64,000 nt of DNA from an uncultured Winogradskyella sp. (lineage in GTDB: Bacteria; Bacteroidota; Bacteroidia; Flavobacteriales; Flavobacteriaceae), in the NCBI RefSeq assembly GCF_937958655.1, contig NZ_CALGNH010000013.1, forward strand, positions 44,882 through 108,881, in the 5' to 3' direction. Both the position numbers and the translations under genes were made by a program. This document shows, one piece after another, positions 9,221 through 19,958 of this stretch. Under the pieces are notes generated by a model. That model worked only from the letters and a program-made list of their open reading frames with translations. It ran no database searches and was not told the DNA's origin. Position 1 is the first letter of the stretch, and each line of letters begins with the position of its first letter.

Positions 9221-12200
9221 ATGACAAATTTTAACTTTAAAAAGTGGAATACAATCCTTGCATGGGTTGTATTTGCAATAGCTTTAGTTACCTATTCATT
9301 AACTATAGAGCCTACGGTTAGCTTTTGGGATGCTGGTGAGTATATTTTAACATCCGCAAAATTACAAGTTGGTCATCCACCTGGTGCTCCTTTGTTTCAA
9401 ATGATAGGAGCCTTCTTTGCTATGTTTGCTTTAGAACCTTCTCAGATCGGTATGATAATGAATATGATGAGTGCTACAGCTAGTGCTTTTACTATTCTCT
9501 TCATGTTTTGGACCATTAGTATGCTTTTGGTTAAATTAGTAAAACACAATAAAAATTCTGGTACGGGTAAAGGCATGGCCATATTAGGCAGTGCTTTAGT
9601 TGGTAGTTTAGCGTTTACATTTACAGATTCATTTTGGTTTAACGCTGTAGAAACTGAAGTTTATGCCATGGCAACGCTCATTATGGCTGTTATGTTTTAT
9701 CTAGCCTTACGCTGGGAACAAGATATGCATACTCCAAGAGGGAATCGTTGGCTGATTTTAATAGCATTTGTTATTGGCCTTTCGTTTGGTGTTCACTTTA
9801 TGGGTTTATTAACTATACCTGCTATTGGGCTTATTTATTACTTTAAAAATTACAAAACTATAACGGTAAAGAATTTTATAATTGCCAATGTAGTATCGGC
9901 AGCTATTTTGTTATTTATATTTAAGTTACTTCTACCTTCAACACTTAAGTTATTTGGCTACTTAGAAGTGTTTTTTGTAAATTCTGTTGGGTTACCTTTT
10001 AACTCTGGAACCATCATTACTGGGTTAATCGTTATTGGTTTATTCTATTTTGGATTGCGCTATACAAGACAAAAAGGCTTAATACACATCAACACCTTAG
10101 TCCTTTGTTTAATGTTTATATTTATAGGGTTTTCTTCTTGGATGATGCTACCTATTAGAGCTAATGCTAATGTTATTATTAATGAAAACGACCCTTCTGA
10201 TGCACGTGAGTTACTGGCATATTACAACCTAGAGCAATACCCAGAGACACACTTGTTTTATGGTCCTCAGTTTACTGAAATTTATTCTGGAGCTGATAAA
10301 GACAATCCCTTTGTAAATGACAAGAAGAATTACGAACGCGATGAAGAACTTGGTAAATATGTAATTATTAACGATTGGGAAGGTACAAAACAAAACTACA
10401 ACCATGAGCACGCGTCGGTATTACCAAGAATGTGGAGTAGCGAACATGCTGCTAATTATATGATGTTTACTGGCCTTATTAATTTTAAAGTAAACCCTAA
10501 CCTACAAAGACGTGCTTACAATGAGGCGCTTAATTACGGACTATCAGAAGAAGAAGCCAGTCAGTATGCTCTACAAGAAAAACTTAGAGTAGACCGCGTT
10601 GTAAATGATTTTAGAATGCGTATAAGAAATGGCGAGGTAGATTATGAAGATTATGACCGATTTTTAAGAACCTATGGGCAACAATATCTCGAAATAGAAA
10701 AACCTTCCTTTGGCGATAATTTAGCATACATGTTTCAGTATCAGTTTGGGTACATGTACTGGCGTTATTTTATGTGGAATTTTACTGGAAGACAAAACGA
10801 CATCCAAGGTAAATACGATGATTTTAATGGTAATTGGATTTCTGGAATTAAATTAATAGACGAGTTACATCTTGGTGTTTCTCAAGAAAATCTACCGACT
10901 GATGTTTTAGAAAACAATGCGCGTAACACGTATTACTTTTTACCGTTATTACTAGGCCTAATTGGTTTTTTCTTTTTAATGTCTACCGATGCTAAACGCT
11001 TTTGGGTCTTACTAGTGTTCTTTTTATTAACAGGATTAGCAATTCAATTCTATACTAATATAAGACCATTTGAACCTCGCGAGCGGGACTACTCTGTTGT
11101 TGGTTCTTTTTATGTCTTTGCAATATGGATAGGATTTGGCGTTTATGCGCTATACGATTTATTAAAAACTAGTGTTAGCTCTAAATTTTTGGCACCAGCC
11201 ATTACGGTACTTTGTATTATCGTAGTTCCTGGTGTATTGGCAGCAAATAACTGGGATGACCATGATCGTTCCGGAAAATACACCGCCAATGCTATGGCTC
11301 GTAAATATTTAGAATCTTGTGCACCTAACGCCATATTATTTACCATTGGAGATAATGATTCCTTCCCACTTTGGTACTTACAAGAAATTGAAGGTGTGCG
11401 TACCGATGTACGTGTTGTTAACACCAGTTTATTTCAAACCGACTGGTACATCGATCAAATGAAAAGAAAGACTTACGAAAGTGACCCAATTCCTTCGCAA
11501 CTAGAGCACAATCAATATAGAGGCAGTACAAGAGATGTTATAATATATAGAGAAATTAGTAAACAAATTGCTCAAGACACGCTAAATATTAAAGATTTTA
11601 TGGACTTTGTATCTAGCGAGAAGCCAACAACAAAATTTAAATACGTCCTTGAAAAACAAGGTGAAGATCCAACGCAATATCCAAGTTATCTACTAAACAC
11701 AAACTATTTCCCAACGCGTCATATTAGTGTCCCTGTAGACAAACAAACCGTTCTTAAAAATGGTATTGTAAAGGAGAAAGATGCAGATAAAATTGAAGAT
11801 CAATTACATGCAACTATTGAGGGAAGTTACATTTACAAAAACCGTTTATTAATGCTAGACATTATTGCTAATAACAACTGGGAGCGCCCAATATATTTTA
11901 CTGGTGGTGCATTTGGTGCTGATGATTATGTGTGGCTTAAAGATTATTTACAGTTAGACGGCATGTGTTACAAGTTGGTGCCAATAAAAACAGCTGTTGA
12001 CAAAGCCAACCCTTATGATATGGGTAGAATTGATGCCGATTTAATGTATAATATGGTTAAAACATGGGATTGGGGCGGAAGCGGTAATGCTATTTACCAC
12101 GATATTGAAACACGCAGAAATGGTATTACCTACAGAGGAAATTTAGCACGTTTAATCGAAGCCCTTATTAATGAAGATAAATTAGACAAAGCCGAAGAAA

Positions 12201-12628
12201 TTGCCGACTTAGCCATGGAAAAAATGCCTGTAGACACCTTTGGCTACTACTCACTTTTAGAACCCTATATTAGCGCCTATTACGAAATAGGAAATGTAGA
12301 CAAAGGAAGAGCGCTTTATAAAGATGTGTCTAAAAAATATCAAGAAAAAATCTTGTATTACAGCGGATTGGACAAAAGGAATAAAATGCGCTTAATTGAA
12401 GACATCTATTTAGACATACAACGCTATAGAGCTTTGGTAGATGTCTTAATTTTATATAACGATAATCATTTTGCGCTCAAAGAAACCCAAACTTTTAATA
12501 GTTACTTAGAGGAACTTAAGGATTTATTAGGGCCTTCTGAAGAAGAAATCGCTGAACCTAGAGAAGATATAGATATTAAAACCATTTTAAGTGATAGCAT
12601 TGAAGATAGTATAGCGCCAGAAGAGTAG
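9221..12628 (+). CDS. DUF2723 / GT117-family polytopic membrane protein
   Basis: This 1135-residue protein begins with ten or so membrane segments. The motif region EPTVSFWDAGEYI near residue 28 is characteristic of the DUF2723 family, which includes TMEM260-like protein O-mannosyltransferases and is classed as GT117. An internal soluble part carries RPFEPRERDYSV and GDNDSFPLWYLQE. Further membrane helices lie at about 565-680, and a C-terminal part rich in helices (from about 960) resembles TPR repeats. The likely role is transfer of a lipid-linked sugar to envelope proteins or glycans; the substrate is unknown. It is followed after 3 bp by a NodB-type deacetylase, so the two are co-transcribed. 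An inverted TTAACGTTAA lies upstream near 9146-9155; no good promoter was seen. Confidence 0.85.
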   Translation: MTNFNFKKWNTILAWVVFAIALVTYSLTIEPTVSFWDAGEYILTSAKLQVGHPPGAPLFQMIGAFFAMFALEPSQIGMIMNMMSATASAFTILFMFWTISMLLVKLVKHNKNSGTGKGMAILGSALVGSLAFTFTDSFWFNAVETEVYAMATLIMAVMFYLALRWEQDMHTPRGNRWLILIAFVIGLSFGVHFMGLLTIPAIGLIYYFKNYKTITVKNFIIANVVSAAILLFIFKLLLPSTLKLFGYLEVFFVNSVGLPFNSGTIITGLIVIGLFYFGLRYTRQKGLIHINTLVLCLMFIFIGFSSWMMLPIRANANVIINENDPSDARELLAYYNLEQYPETHLFYGPQFTEIYSGADKDNPFVNDKKNYERDEELGKYVIINDWEGTKQNYNHEHASVLPRMWSSEHAANYMMFTGLINFKVNPNLQRRAYNEALNYGLSEEEASQYALQEKLRVDRVVNDFRMRIRNGEVDYEDYDRFLRTYGQQYLEIEKPSFGDNLAYMFQYQFGYMYWRYFMWNFTGRQNDIQGKYDDFNGNWISGIKLIDELHLGVSQENLPTDVLENNARNTYYFLPLLLGLIGFFFLMSTDAKRFWVLLVFFLLTGLAIQFYTNIRPFEPRERDYSVVGSFYVFAIWIGFGVYALYDLLKTSVSSKFLAPAITVLCIIVVPGVLAANNWDDHDRSGKYTANAMARKYLESCAPNAILFTIGDNDSFPLWYLQEIEGVRTDVRVVNTSLFQTDWYIDQMKRKTYESDPIPSQLEHNQYRGSTRDVIIYREISKQIAQDTLNIKDFMDFVSSEKPTTKFKYVLEKQGEDPTQYPSYLLNTNYFPTRHISVPVDKQTVLKNGIVKEKDADKIEDQLHATIEGSYIYKNRLLMLDIIANNNWERPIYFTGGAFGADDYVWLKDYLQLDGMCYKLVPIKTAVDKANPYDMGRIDADLMYNMVKTWDWGGSGNAIYHDIETRRNGITYRGNLARLIEALINEDKLDKAEEIADLAMEKMPVDTFGYYSLLEPYISAYYEIGNVDKGRALYKDVSKKYQEKILYYSGLDKRNKMRLIEDIYLDIQRYRALVDVLILYNDNHFALKETQTFNSYLEELKDLLGPSEEEIAEPREDIDIKTILSDSIEDSIAPEE

Positions 12629-12631
12629 AAC

Positions 12632-13282
12632 ATGCAGATTATACCGGCCAAAACACCAAAATTTATAAAATCCTTATTTCCAAATTTGATCTGGAGTATT
12701 GAATCGACTCAAAAAGAGATATACTTAACTTTTGATGATGGCCCAACTCCAGAAATTACAGATTGGGTGCTAAATACACTGGCTGAATATGATGCTAAAG
12801 CGACCTTCTTCTGCATTGGAAATAATATTGAAAAACATCCAGATATTTTTTTAAGAATCATAGCTGATGGTCATAGCATTGGAAACCATACATTTAGTCA
12901 TCTTAAAGGATGGAAACAAAAGACCAAAACATACATTGAAGATGTTGAAAAAACAAACCAGCTGATCAATTCAAAAGTCGAAAATCATCCATCAGTAGGC
13001 CAAAATCTCTTTCGACCTCCGTATGGCAAGTTTAAAGTAAAACAGAGTAAAAAACTTCAGAAATTAGGTTATAAAATCATTCTTTGGGATGTTCTATCTT
13101 ATGATTGGGATAAGACCGTTAGTGAAGACGCTTGTTTAAACAATGTTATAACTGCCACAAAAAAAGGAAGTATTATTGTGTTTCATGATAGTTTAAAAGC
13201 TTCAAAAAACTTAAGATACGTACTACCTAAAGTCTTAGCTTATTTTAGTGAACAGGGTTTTAAATTTAGAACTTTAGATTAA
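12632..13282 (+). CDS. NodB-type polysaccharide deacetylase
   Basis: The protein is 216 residues with the five NodB signatures in order. These are TFDDGPTP (catalytic Asp and metal Asp), SIGNHTFSH (the metal-binding HxxxH), FRPPYGKF, the WDVLSYDWD region and a late FHDS His. The family removes N- or O-acetyl groups from carbohydrates such as peptidoglycan or other polymers; the substrate cannot be told from sequence. No signal peptide is visible, so it may act in the cytoplasm or be anchored by a partner. The ATG lies 3 bp after the stop of the GT117 gene, suggesting joint expression and a shared envelope-glycan task. Confidence 0.9.
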   Translation: MQIIPAKTPKFIKSLFPNLIWSIESTQKEIYLTFDDGPTPEITDWVLNTLAEYDAKATFFCIGNNIEKHPDIFLRIIADGHSIGNHTFSHLKGWKQKTKTYIEDVEKTNQLINSKVENHPSVGQNLFRPPYGKFKVKQSKKLQKLGYKIILWDVLSYDWDKTVSEDACLNNVITATKKGSIIVFHDSLKASKNLRYVLPKVLAYFSEQGFKFRTLD

Positions 13283-13302
13283 AATATAAAAATACTACTT
13301 CG

Positions 13303-13599
13303 CTACATATAATTTTGCAGAATTTCTATTAAAGCGTTAACCTCCTGCTTACCGCTATAACGCCATTTCATTTCTCCGTTTTTGTAGATTATTAATGTTG
13401 GTAAGCCTTTAACGCGTAGCGCGTCTGCCAATTCTCTATTTTTATCAACATCAATTTTTATAACTTTGGCTTTGTCCCCTAATGCCGCAGCGACATCTCT
13501 TAGTGCAGAATGCATAGCTATAGACTCATTATCCTTCTCTGCATAGAAGTCTAATAACACCGGAATATCAACATCTATTAAGTCCCCAAATTTTGACAT
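13303..13599 (-). CDS. Thioredoxin-like protein without active-site cysteines
   Basis: This 98-residue protein has a clear thioredoxin fold: PVLLDFYAE strand, a KAKVIKIDVDKN strand, and the cis-proline segment VKGLPTLIIYKNGE. The expected WCGPC is replaced by KDNES (residues 22-26), and there is no cysteine anywhere in the protein. It cannot carry out dithiol-disulfide exchange. The fold is otherwise complete and not truncated, so a binding or chaperone-like role is more likely than a dead gene. The start is ATG 13597-13599. It is convergent with the deacetylase gene. A normal thioredoxin is encoded at 24320-24637. Confidence 0.85.
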   Translation of the reverse strand: MSKFGDLIDVDIPVLLDFYAEKDNESIAMHSALRDVAAALGDKAKVIKIDVDKNRELADALRVKGLPTLIIYKNGEMKWRYSGKQEVNALIEILQNYM

Positions 13600-13708
13600 A
13601 CGCTGTATAGATTTTGGTAAAATATGTTAATTAAAACTAACTCAATTGCCATTTTATAAAGCTACTAGGTTAACTTTCAACATTATAAAAATAAGCATTT
13701 GTAAGCAA

Positions 13709-14935
13709 TTAAGCTTCTTTTGAGCCTTTTTTAAGTTCAATAACTGTTATTTCTGGCCATATCCCAACACGACCAGGATATCCTAAATACCCAAATCCTC
13801 TATTAACATTTATATACTGACCCAAATTTTTATAAATACCTGCCCACTGCTTATATCGCCATTTAACAGGGCTCCATTTTATCCAACCAGGAATTTCAAT
13901 ACCAAATTGCATACCATGCGTATGACCGCTTAAAGTTAAATGGTAATGATAATTATCATTAACCACTTGGGCCTCCCAGTGGCTTGGGTCATGGCTCATT
14001 AATACTTTAAAGTCATTAGCTTCTATTTTTGAGGATGCCTTTTTTAAATCTCCCGCTTTTTTAAAGCCTCCTTTTCCCCAATTTTCTACACCAATAAGTG
14101 CTAGTTTAGCACCATCTTTTTCTAAATAGCGATGTTCATTTAATAATAAATCAAATCCTATTTCCTTTTGTATGCGTTTTAAATCCTCTAAATTTTTAGC
14201 TTTATCTGCTTCTGTTGGCCAATCTACATAGTCGCCATAATCATGATTTCCTAATACAGAAAACTTTCCGTCTTTAGCTTTTAACCGACCAAAAGTAGAT
14301 TTCCAAGGTAGCATTTCAGACGCTTTATTATTTACCATATCACCCGTAAATAATATAACATCAGATTGTTGCTCGTTAATTAAATCTATGGCATACTCAA
14401 TTTTCTCTTTATTATCAAAACTACCAGAATGAATATCACTTATTTGGGTAAGTCTATAACCATCGAACGCGTCTGGTAAATCTTCAAAATAAAGCGTATA
14501 ATTTAAAACTCTAAATCTATACTTACCACGATACATACCGTAAAGTAAGGATGCAAAAGGTATAGCAGCTAAACCAAGAGCAACCTGACTAATAAATTTT
14601 CGCCTCGAAGAAAAATAAGTAGTTTCATTTCTATAAACCAGTTTTCTGAATCCCCAATGTATCGCTCTAAAAATATCTTCACCAAAAAGAACTATGGTTA
14701 TAATAAGATTAAAAGAAAGTAATGCCAACATAAAGCCAAACGCGTAACTTTTACTTGGCGTAAGTACACGGCCCTCAGATGATCCCATAAGTTGATATAT
14801 GAGATTAACAATAACCAACGCAACAATGCCAAAGTAAAGGTAATAAAGCCAAGTATGCTTTGTTATTGTACGTATGGCCATAAACCCATAAACGATAGAT
14901 AAAATACAAATAATAAGAAAAATGACTAAGCGCAT
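13709..14935 (-). CDS. Membrane-anchored metallophosphoesterase
   Basis: The protein is 408 residues. About four membrane segments occupy residues 1-135. The calcineurin-like phosphoesterase domain follows, with TQISDIHSG (metal-binding DxH), LFTGDMVNN (GD), LGNHDYGD (GNHD), a late SHDPSHWE and LSGHTHGMQFG (GHTH). All metal ligands are present. Members of this YkuE-like group hydrolyse phosphodiesters or phospholipid headgroups at the membrane; the substrate here is unknown. A TAACTTTG box lies at 14955-14962 (minus), 20 bp before the ATG. It is divergent from the N-glycan salvage genes. Confidence 0.88.
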   Translation of the reverse strand: MRLVIFLIICILSIVYGFMAIRTITKHTWLYYLYFGIVALVIVNLIYQLMGSSEGRVLTPSKSYAFGFMLALLSFNLIITIVLFGEDIFRAIHWGFRKLVYRNETTYFSSRRKFISQVALGLAAIPFASLLYGMYRGKYRFRVLNYTLYFEDLPDAFDGYRLTQISDIHSGSFDNKEKIEYAIDLINEQQSDVILFTGDMVNNKASEMLPWKSTFGRLKAKDGKFSVLGNHDYGDYVDWPTEADKAKNLEDLKRIQKEIGFDLLLNEHRYLEKDGAKLALIGVENWGKGGFKKAGDLKKASSKIEANDFKVLMSHDPSHWEAQVVNDNYHYHLTLSGHTHGMQFGIEIPGWIKWSPVKWRYKQWAGIYKNLGQYINVNRGFGYLGYPGRVGIWPEITVIELKKGSKEA

Positions 14936-15235
14936 AGACGTACTAATTTAATCCCAAAGTTACGGAATGAAACCATAAACTTTCTTACAATATTGTTAAT
15001 GCCCTATCATTTATAGAAATTCTATTTCTTAAGATTCATAACTATAATTAAAATTTAAAATAGCTCACTTATTTAAATAAGATAGCTTTATTAAATTATT
15101 GCAACTCTATTATACTTACTAAATACAAGTTTGCTATGCATTGGTCATCTTATTGTGCAGAATAAAAATAATCTACAAAGGTCTTGTAATGCATTTTAGT
15201 ATATTAGATGCATTAAAATTAGTAATCTTTTTTTG
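14936..15235. promoter_or_regulatory. Divergent intergenic region with a palindromic site
   Basis: This 300-bp gap separates the metallophosphoesterase from the GH92 gene. It holds a TAACTTTG -7 box for the leftward gene (14955-14962, minus). It also contains a perfect 14-bp palindrome CTTATTTAAATAAG (15068-15081) flanked symmetrically by AGCT (15062-15065 and 15084-15087), about 150 bp before the GH92 start. The palindrome could be an operator for the glycan unit. No small gene or RNA was recognised. Confidence 0.5.
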
Positions 15236-18187
15236 ATGACTTCTAAACTATCCGCTGTTCTCATTAGCATTATCTTATGTTTTAGCTGCAATAAAACCTC
15301 TAAAACTAACAAAGCAAAAAAAGACCTACCACTTACTAGCTATGTCAATACCTTTATTGGAACAGGTGGCCATGGACATACCTATCCCGGTGCCACGCTA
15401 CCCTATGGTATGATGCAGTTAAGCCCAGATACAAGATTAGACGGCTGGGACGGCTGCTCTGGCTATCATTATAGTGATAATTATATATATGGGTTTTCGC
15501 ACACACACCTCAGCGGTACAGGAATTAGTGATTATGGTGACGTACTTTTAATGCCTACAAATACACATAACTTTAATAATGGCTCAGATGGTAAAAAAGG
15601 CTACAGGGCACATTTTAACCATGAAAACGAAACGTCAGAACCTGGTTATTATAAAGTACATTTAGACTCTATAAATATTGATGTAGAATTAACAGTGTCA
15701 TTGCGAAGTGGACTTCATAAATATCAATTTCCATCAGCTGAAAATCAATTTGTGATTTTAGATTTGGTCCATCGCGATAAGGTTTTGGACGCTAAAATTG
15801 ATAGAATCTCTGATACCGAAATTGTTGGTTATCGTCATTCTTCAGCTTGGGCAAAAGACCAAAGGCTATTCTTTGCCATAAAAACATCGCATCCGTTTGA
15901 TGATATGTTGCAATCACCACCTGAAAATGGTAAACCTGGAGGCAGACGCTCATCCTTAAAATTTAATAACCCAAACAACGAGCCTCTTATTATAAAAATC
16001 GGGATTTCTGCTGTAGATATTGAAGGTGCACGCAAAAATTTAAATGCAGAAATTGGCAACAAAGATTTTGAAACTGTCAAGAACGAAGCACAATCCTATT
16101 GGGAAAAACAATTAGGAAAGATTACCATTGAAAGTACTACAACAACGCTCAGCACAGAAGATATAGACAAAAAAACCAATTTTTACACAGCACTATATCA
16201 TACCATGTTAGCACCGCAACGTTATCAAGATGTTGATGGGCGTTATAGAGGTATGGACTTAGAGATTCACTATTCAGATTTTGACTATTACTCGGTATTT
16301 TCGCTTTGGGACACTTACAGAGCTGCGCATCCATTATATACCATAATTGAACAAGAACGAACCAACCACTTCATCAATACCTTTTTAGCAAAATATGATG
16401 AAGGTGGCATTTTGCCTATGTGGGATTTAGCAGGTAATTATACGGATTGTATGATTGGATATCATGCCGTATCAGTAATCGCTGATGCGTATTTAAAAGG
16501 CATAAGGGATTATGATGTAGAAAAAGCGTTTAAAGCGATGAAGCACTCGGCAACAAGAGATAAATTTGGGCTTAAAGCTTACAAAACCTATGGTTTTATT
16601 CCTGTGGATGAAGAAAGCGAATCCGTGTCTAAAACCTTAGAATATGCTTATGATGATTGGACGATTGCACAAATGGCAAAGCAAATGGGTAAATCCGAAG
16701 ATTACAAAACCTATATTAAACGTGCTCAGCACTACAAAAATGTTTTTGATCCAGAATCTAAATTTATGAGAGGCCGTTTTAGAAATACCTGGTTTGTGCC
16801 TTTTGACCCTTACGAAGTTAACTTTAACTACACCGAAGCTAATGCATGGCAATACAGTTTCTATGCCCCTCAGGATGTTTCAGGATTTATAGATTTACTC
16901 GGTGGAAAAGATAATCTCGAAATTCAACTCGATAAATTATTTAATGCCAATACCGAAACCTCTGGTCGTAACCAATCCGATATCACAGGACTGATCGGTC
17001 AGTATGCTCATGGTAACGAGCCTAGTCATCACATAGCATATCTCTATAACTTTGTAAATAAGCCACACAAAACACAAGAAAAAGTACATCAAATACTAAC
17101 AGAATTATACAAAAATGAGCCAAATGGCATATCAGGCAATGAAGACTGTGGGCAAATGAGTGCATGGTATGTACTAAGTGCAATGGGATTTTACCCTGTA
17201 ACACCTGGCAGTAATACCTACATTATTGGAACACCACTTTTTGATAAAGTAACCATTAATCTTGAAAACAAAAATCAATTCAACATCTTGGCACATAATT
17301 TAAGCGACACCAATATCTATATTGACAACGTTAAACTAAACGGAAAAGATTTAGACGTCACTTATCTAAAACATGAAGCTATTATGGCTGGTGGAACGCT
17401 TGAATTTTATATGACAGACAAGCCAGCAATTTGGGGAAGCAAAACAGAACAAGAACCAAAAACAGAAATTAAACATCATAATATTTTACCATCACCCTAT
17501 ATAGAAAAAGGCGCTATTACCTTTAGAGAAAAAACCGAAGTTGTATTAAACTCTGCAGAGCAAGACGCTAAAATCTATTATGCTTTAGATAATGAAGACT
17601 TTAAATTATACGAAAAGCCAATTACTTTGCGTGAAGATGCTAATTTGAACTTATATTCAGAAAAAGAAGAATTAAAAAGCCCTATACTTACAACACCATT
17701 CTTTAAAATAGACCCAAACCTCAGTATAACCTTAGAAACAGACTATGCCAATCAATATTCTGCTGGTGGTAATGACGCACTAATAGATGGTATTAGAAGC
17801 ACAAAAAACTATCGCACAGGCAGTTGGCAAGGCTATCATAATACAGATATGATTGCAACTGTAAACTTAGGATCAGTTAAAGAAATTTCAACAGTACAGG
17901 TGAACTTTTTACAAGACCAAGGCGCTTGGATTTTTTACCCAACCCAAGTGCAGTGTCTAGTCTCAAAAGACAATAAAACCTTTACAGCTTTACCATCTCA
18001 AAAGATAGACGCCTCAAAACAAAATAGTAATCTTGAAATTAAAACGACCGAATTTAAAATCCTTGATGGATCATACAAATATGTAAAAATAATTGCTAAA
18101 AAAATGGGTAAATTACCCAAATGGCACTTGGGCTATCCTTATAATGGACGTAGCTGGATTTTTGCAGACGAAATCTCTATTAAGTAA
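15236..18187 (+). CDS. GH92 alpha-mannosidase lipoprotein
   Basis: The start is ATG 15236; an in-frame TTG 3 bp earlier is less likely. The N-terminus is a signal peptide ending in IILCFSC, a probable lipoprotein site. The mature protein shows GH92 hallmarks: FIGTGGHGHTYPGATLPYG, QLSPDTRLDGWDGCSGYHY, and the catalytic-region motifs GNEPSHHIAYLYNF and GNEDCGQMSAWYVLSAMG. GH92 enzymes are calcium-dependent exo-acting alpha-mannosidases that remove mannose from high-mannose N-glycans or mannans. The last 250 residues carry a chitobiase-like beta domain and an F5/8-type (discoidin) carbohydrate-binding domain. It is the first gene of a rightward set with a FucP-type permease (43-bp gap) and glycosylasparaginase. 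Confidence 0.95.
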   Translation: MTSKLSAVLISIILCFSCNKTSKTNKAKKDLPLTSYVNTFIGTGGHGHTYPGATLPYGMMQLSPDTRLDGWDGCSGYHYSDNYIYGFSHTHLSGTGISDYGDVLLMPTNTHNFNNGSDGKKGYRAHFNHENETSEPGYYKVHLDSINIDVELTVSLRSGLHKYQFPSAENQFVILDLVHRDKVLDAKIDRISDTEIVGYRHSSAWAKDQRLFFAIKTSHPFDDMLQSPPENGKPGGRRSSLKFNNPNNEPLIIKIGISAVDIEGARKNLNAEIGNKDFETVKNEAQSYWEKQLGKITIESTTTTLSTEDIDKKTNFYTALYHTMLAPQRYQDVDGRYRGMDLEIHYSDFDYYSVFSLWDTYRAAHPLYTIIEQERTNHFINTFLAKYDEGGILPMWDLAGNYTDCMIGYHAVSVIADAYLKGIRDYDVEKAFKAMKHSATRDKFGLKAYKTYGFIPVDEESESVSKTLEYAYDDWTIAQMAKQMGKSEDYKTYIKRAQHYKNVFDPESKFMRGRFRNTWFVPFDPYEVNFNYTEANAWQYSFYAPQDVSGFIDLLGGKDNLEIQLDKLFNANTETSGRNQSDITGLIGQYAHGNEPSHHIAYLYNFVNKPHKTQEKVHQILTELYKNEPNGISGNEDCGQMSAWYVLSAMGFYPVTPGSNTYIIGTPLFDKVTINLENKNQFNILAHNLSDTNIYIDNVKLNGKDLDVTYLKHEAIMAGGTLEFYMTDKPAIWGSKTEQEPKTEIKHHNILPSPYIEKGAITFREKTEVVLNSAEQDAKIYYALDNEDFKLYEKPITLREDANLNLYSEKEELKSPILTTPFFKIDPNLSITLETDYANQYSAGGNDALIDGIRSTKNYRTGSWQGYHNTDMIATVNLGSVKEISTVQVNFLQDQGAWIFYPTQVQCLVSKDNKTFTALPSQKIDASKQNSNLEIKTTEFKILDGSYKYVKIIAKKMGKLPKWHLGYPYNGRSWIFADEISIK

Positions 18188-18230
18188 AACAAACAATAAT
18201 ATAAATAACACAGACTAACAACAAAAAATA

Positions 18231-19901
18231 ATGAATAATCAAAACAACAAATCAGCTTTAGCTACCTTAGTTACAGTTTTCTTTTTCTGGGGATTTATTG
18301 CAGCCTCTAATGGCGTATTTATTCCTTTTTGCAAAACCTATTTTAATATTGACCAATTTCAATCACAGTTAGTAGATTTTGCCTTCTATGGTGCTTATTA
18401 TTTTGGAGCACTTATGTTATTTATAATGTCTGGCTCATTAAAAAAGAACATTTTTAATAATTGGGGCTATAAGAATGGCATTATATATGGCTTACTGCTA
18501 TCTGCAATTGGTGCTTTTGCTATGTATCCTGCAACTGCAGGTGCGGAGCAAGGACAAACTGGTGTGTTTTACTTAGTACTTATTGCATTGTTTATTGTTG
18601 GATTAGGATTTTCATTACAACAAACGGGAGCCAATCCTTTTGCTATTGCTTTGGGTGATCCTAAAACAGGTTCGCATCGTTTAAATTTAGCAGGTGGAGT
18701 TAATTCTTTTGGCACCACTATCGGACCCATTGTTGTTGGTTTAGTAATTTTTGGTTCCGCAACCCGAGGAACAGAAGAATTAGAAGCTATGATTGCTAAT
18801 AATGAAATTACATTAGTTACTGTACAAGGATTATATCTTGGTGTTGGTGTTTTGTTTTTAATTGCAGCAGCACTTTTTCATTTTTCAAACAAACTACCTG
18901 CATTAAAATCAAACACAGCTTTTGAACCTGCTAATAAAGCCCGAAATTTATTAATCTTATTGAGTTCCGTAATTATTGGTTGTTTTGGATATATATTTAG
19001 CACCTATTCTGGAGAAGTAACAGCTTCAGAAGACTTAGAGCAAACACGTTTAATTCTATTATTTGTAGCACTTTTTGCAGTTGTTGCTACTGTATTTATT
19101 GCCTATTCTAATGCGTCTAAAAAACCACAAGGTTGGGGAGCCATGAAGTATCCTCAATTGGTTTTAGGCATGTTAGCCATATTTACGTATGTTGGTGTTG
19201 AAGTTGCTATAGGGAGTAATCTCGGAGAACTTTTAAAACAATCGGTTGGAGACACAGGCTTAAATAGACTTAATTTACCCGTATTAAATGATGCTAGTAT
19301 AGCGCCATACGTCTCACTTTATTGGGGCGGATTAATGATTGGTCGTTGGGTTGGAGCCATTACTGTTTTTAATCCAAGTAAAGGTTTAAAAAAAGTTTTA
19401 CTCATTGTTGTCCCTTACATTGCATTTGGAATTATCATTCTAGTAAACTCCATTAAATACAGTTTTTCTAGCAACGAAATTCTATTTTTTGCTATTTGTA
19501 TTGCTGTTCAAATTTTAGGTTTCTTTTTAGCGAAAGATAAACCTGTTAAGACACTTAAGCTATTTAGTTTATTTGGTGTCATTGCTATTTTAATAGGCTT
19601 ATTTGCATCAGGAAATGTGGCCTTATTTGCATTTATATCTGGTGGTTTATTCTGTTCTATTATGTGGCCTTGTATTTTCACCTTAAGTATTGCCGGTTTA
19701 GGTAAATACACATCACAAGGTTCAGGCTTTTTAGTTATGATGGTTTTAGGAGGCGCTATTATTCCGCCTGTACAAGGAAAATTAGCTGATGTTTTCAACA
19801 TTCAATCATCTTATTGGATGGCCGTAGCCTGTTATGCTTATCTCCTATTTTATGCCTTCAGAACCAAAACCGTTTTAGATAAACAAGGTGTTGAATATTA
19901 A
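18231..19901 (+). CDS. FucP-type sugar MFS permease
   Basis: The 556-residue polytopic protein begins with [20 protein letters not shown], the FucP/GluP-type start, and continues with [18 protein letters not shown] and [14 protein letters not shown], both typical of this proton-coupled sugar symporter family. It is longer than the roughly 430-residue FucP proteins because of inserted loops in the middle (about 220-300). Position between a mannosidase and a glycosylasparaginase suggests mannose or N-acetylglucosamine uptake; specificity is inferred only from context. It lies 43 bp after GH92 and 57 bp before the asparaginase gene, with no terminator seen between them. Confidence 0.9.
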   Translation: MNNQNNKSALATLVTVFFFWGFIAASNGVFIPFCKTYFNIDQFQSQLVDFAFYGAYYFGALMLFIMSGSLKKNIFNNWGYKNGIIYGLLLSAIGAFAMYPATAGAEQGQTGVFYLVLIALFIVGLGFSLQQTGANPFAIALGDPKTGSHRLNLAGGVNSFGTTIGPIVVGLVIFGSATRGTEELEAMIANNEITLVTVQGLYLGVGVLFLIAAALFHFSNKLPALKSNTAFEPANKARNLLILLSSVIIGCFGYIFSTYSGEVTASEDLEQTRLILLFVALFAVVATVFIAYSNASKKPQGWGAMKYPQLVLGMLAIFTYVGVEVAIGSNLGELLKQSVGDTGLNRLNLPVLNDASIAPYVSLYWGGLMIGRWVGAITVFNPSKGLKKVLLIVVPYIAFGIIILVNSIKYSFSSNEILFFAICIAVQILGFFLAKDKPVKTLKLFSLFGVIAILIGLFASGNVALFAFISGGLFCSIMWPCIFTLSIAGLGKYTSQGSGFLVMMVLGGAIIPPVQGKLADVFNIQSSYWMAVACYAYLLFYAFRTKTVLDKQGVEY

Positions 19902-19958
19902 TTAAGTCGAAGTCGAAATAAGATTCCTGTCTTTACGGAAATGACAAAATAGGGCGTT

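Noticed and set aside
15233..15235. TTG as start of the GH92 gene
   Set aside because: An ATG lies 3 bp further in frame and gives a normal signal peptide; the TTG adds one residue without support.
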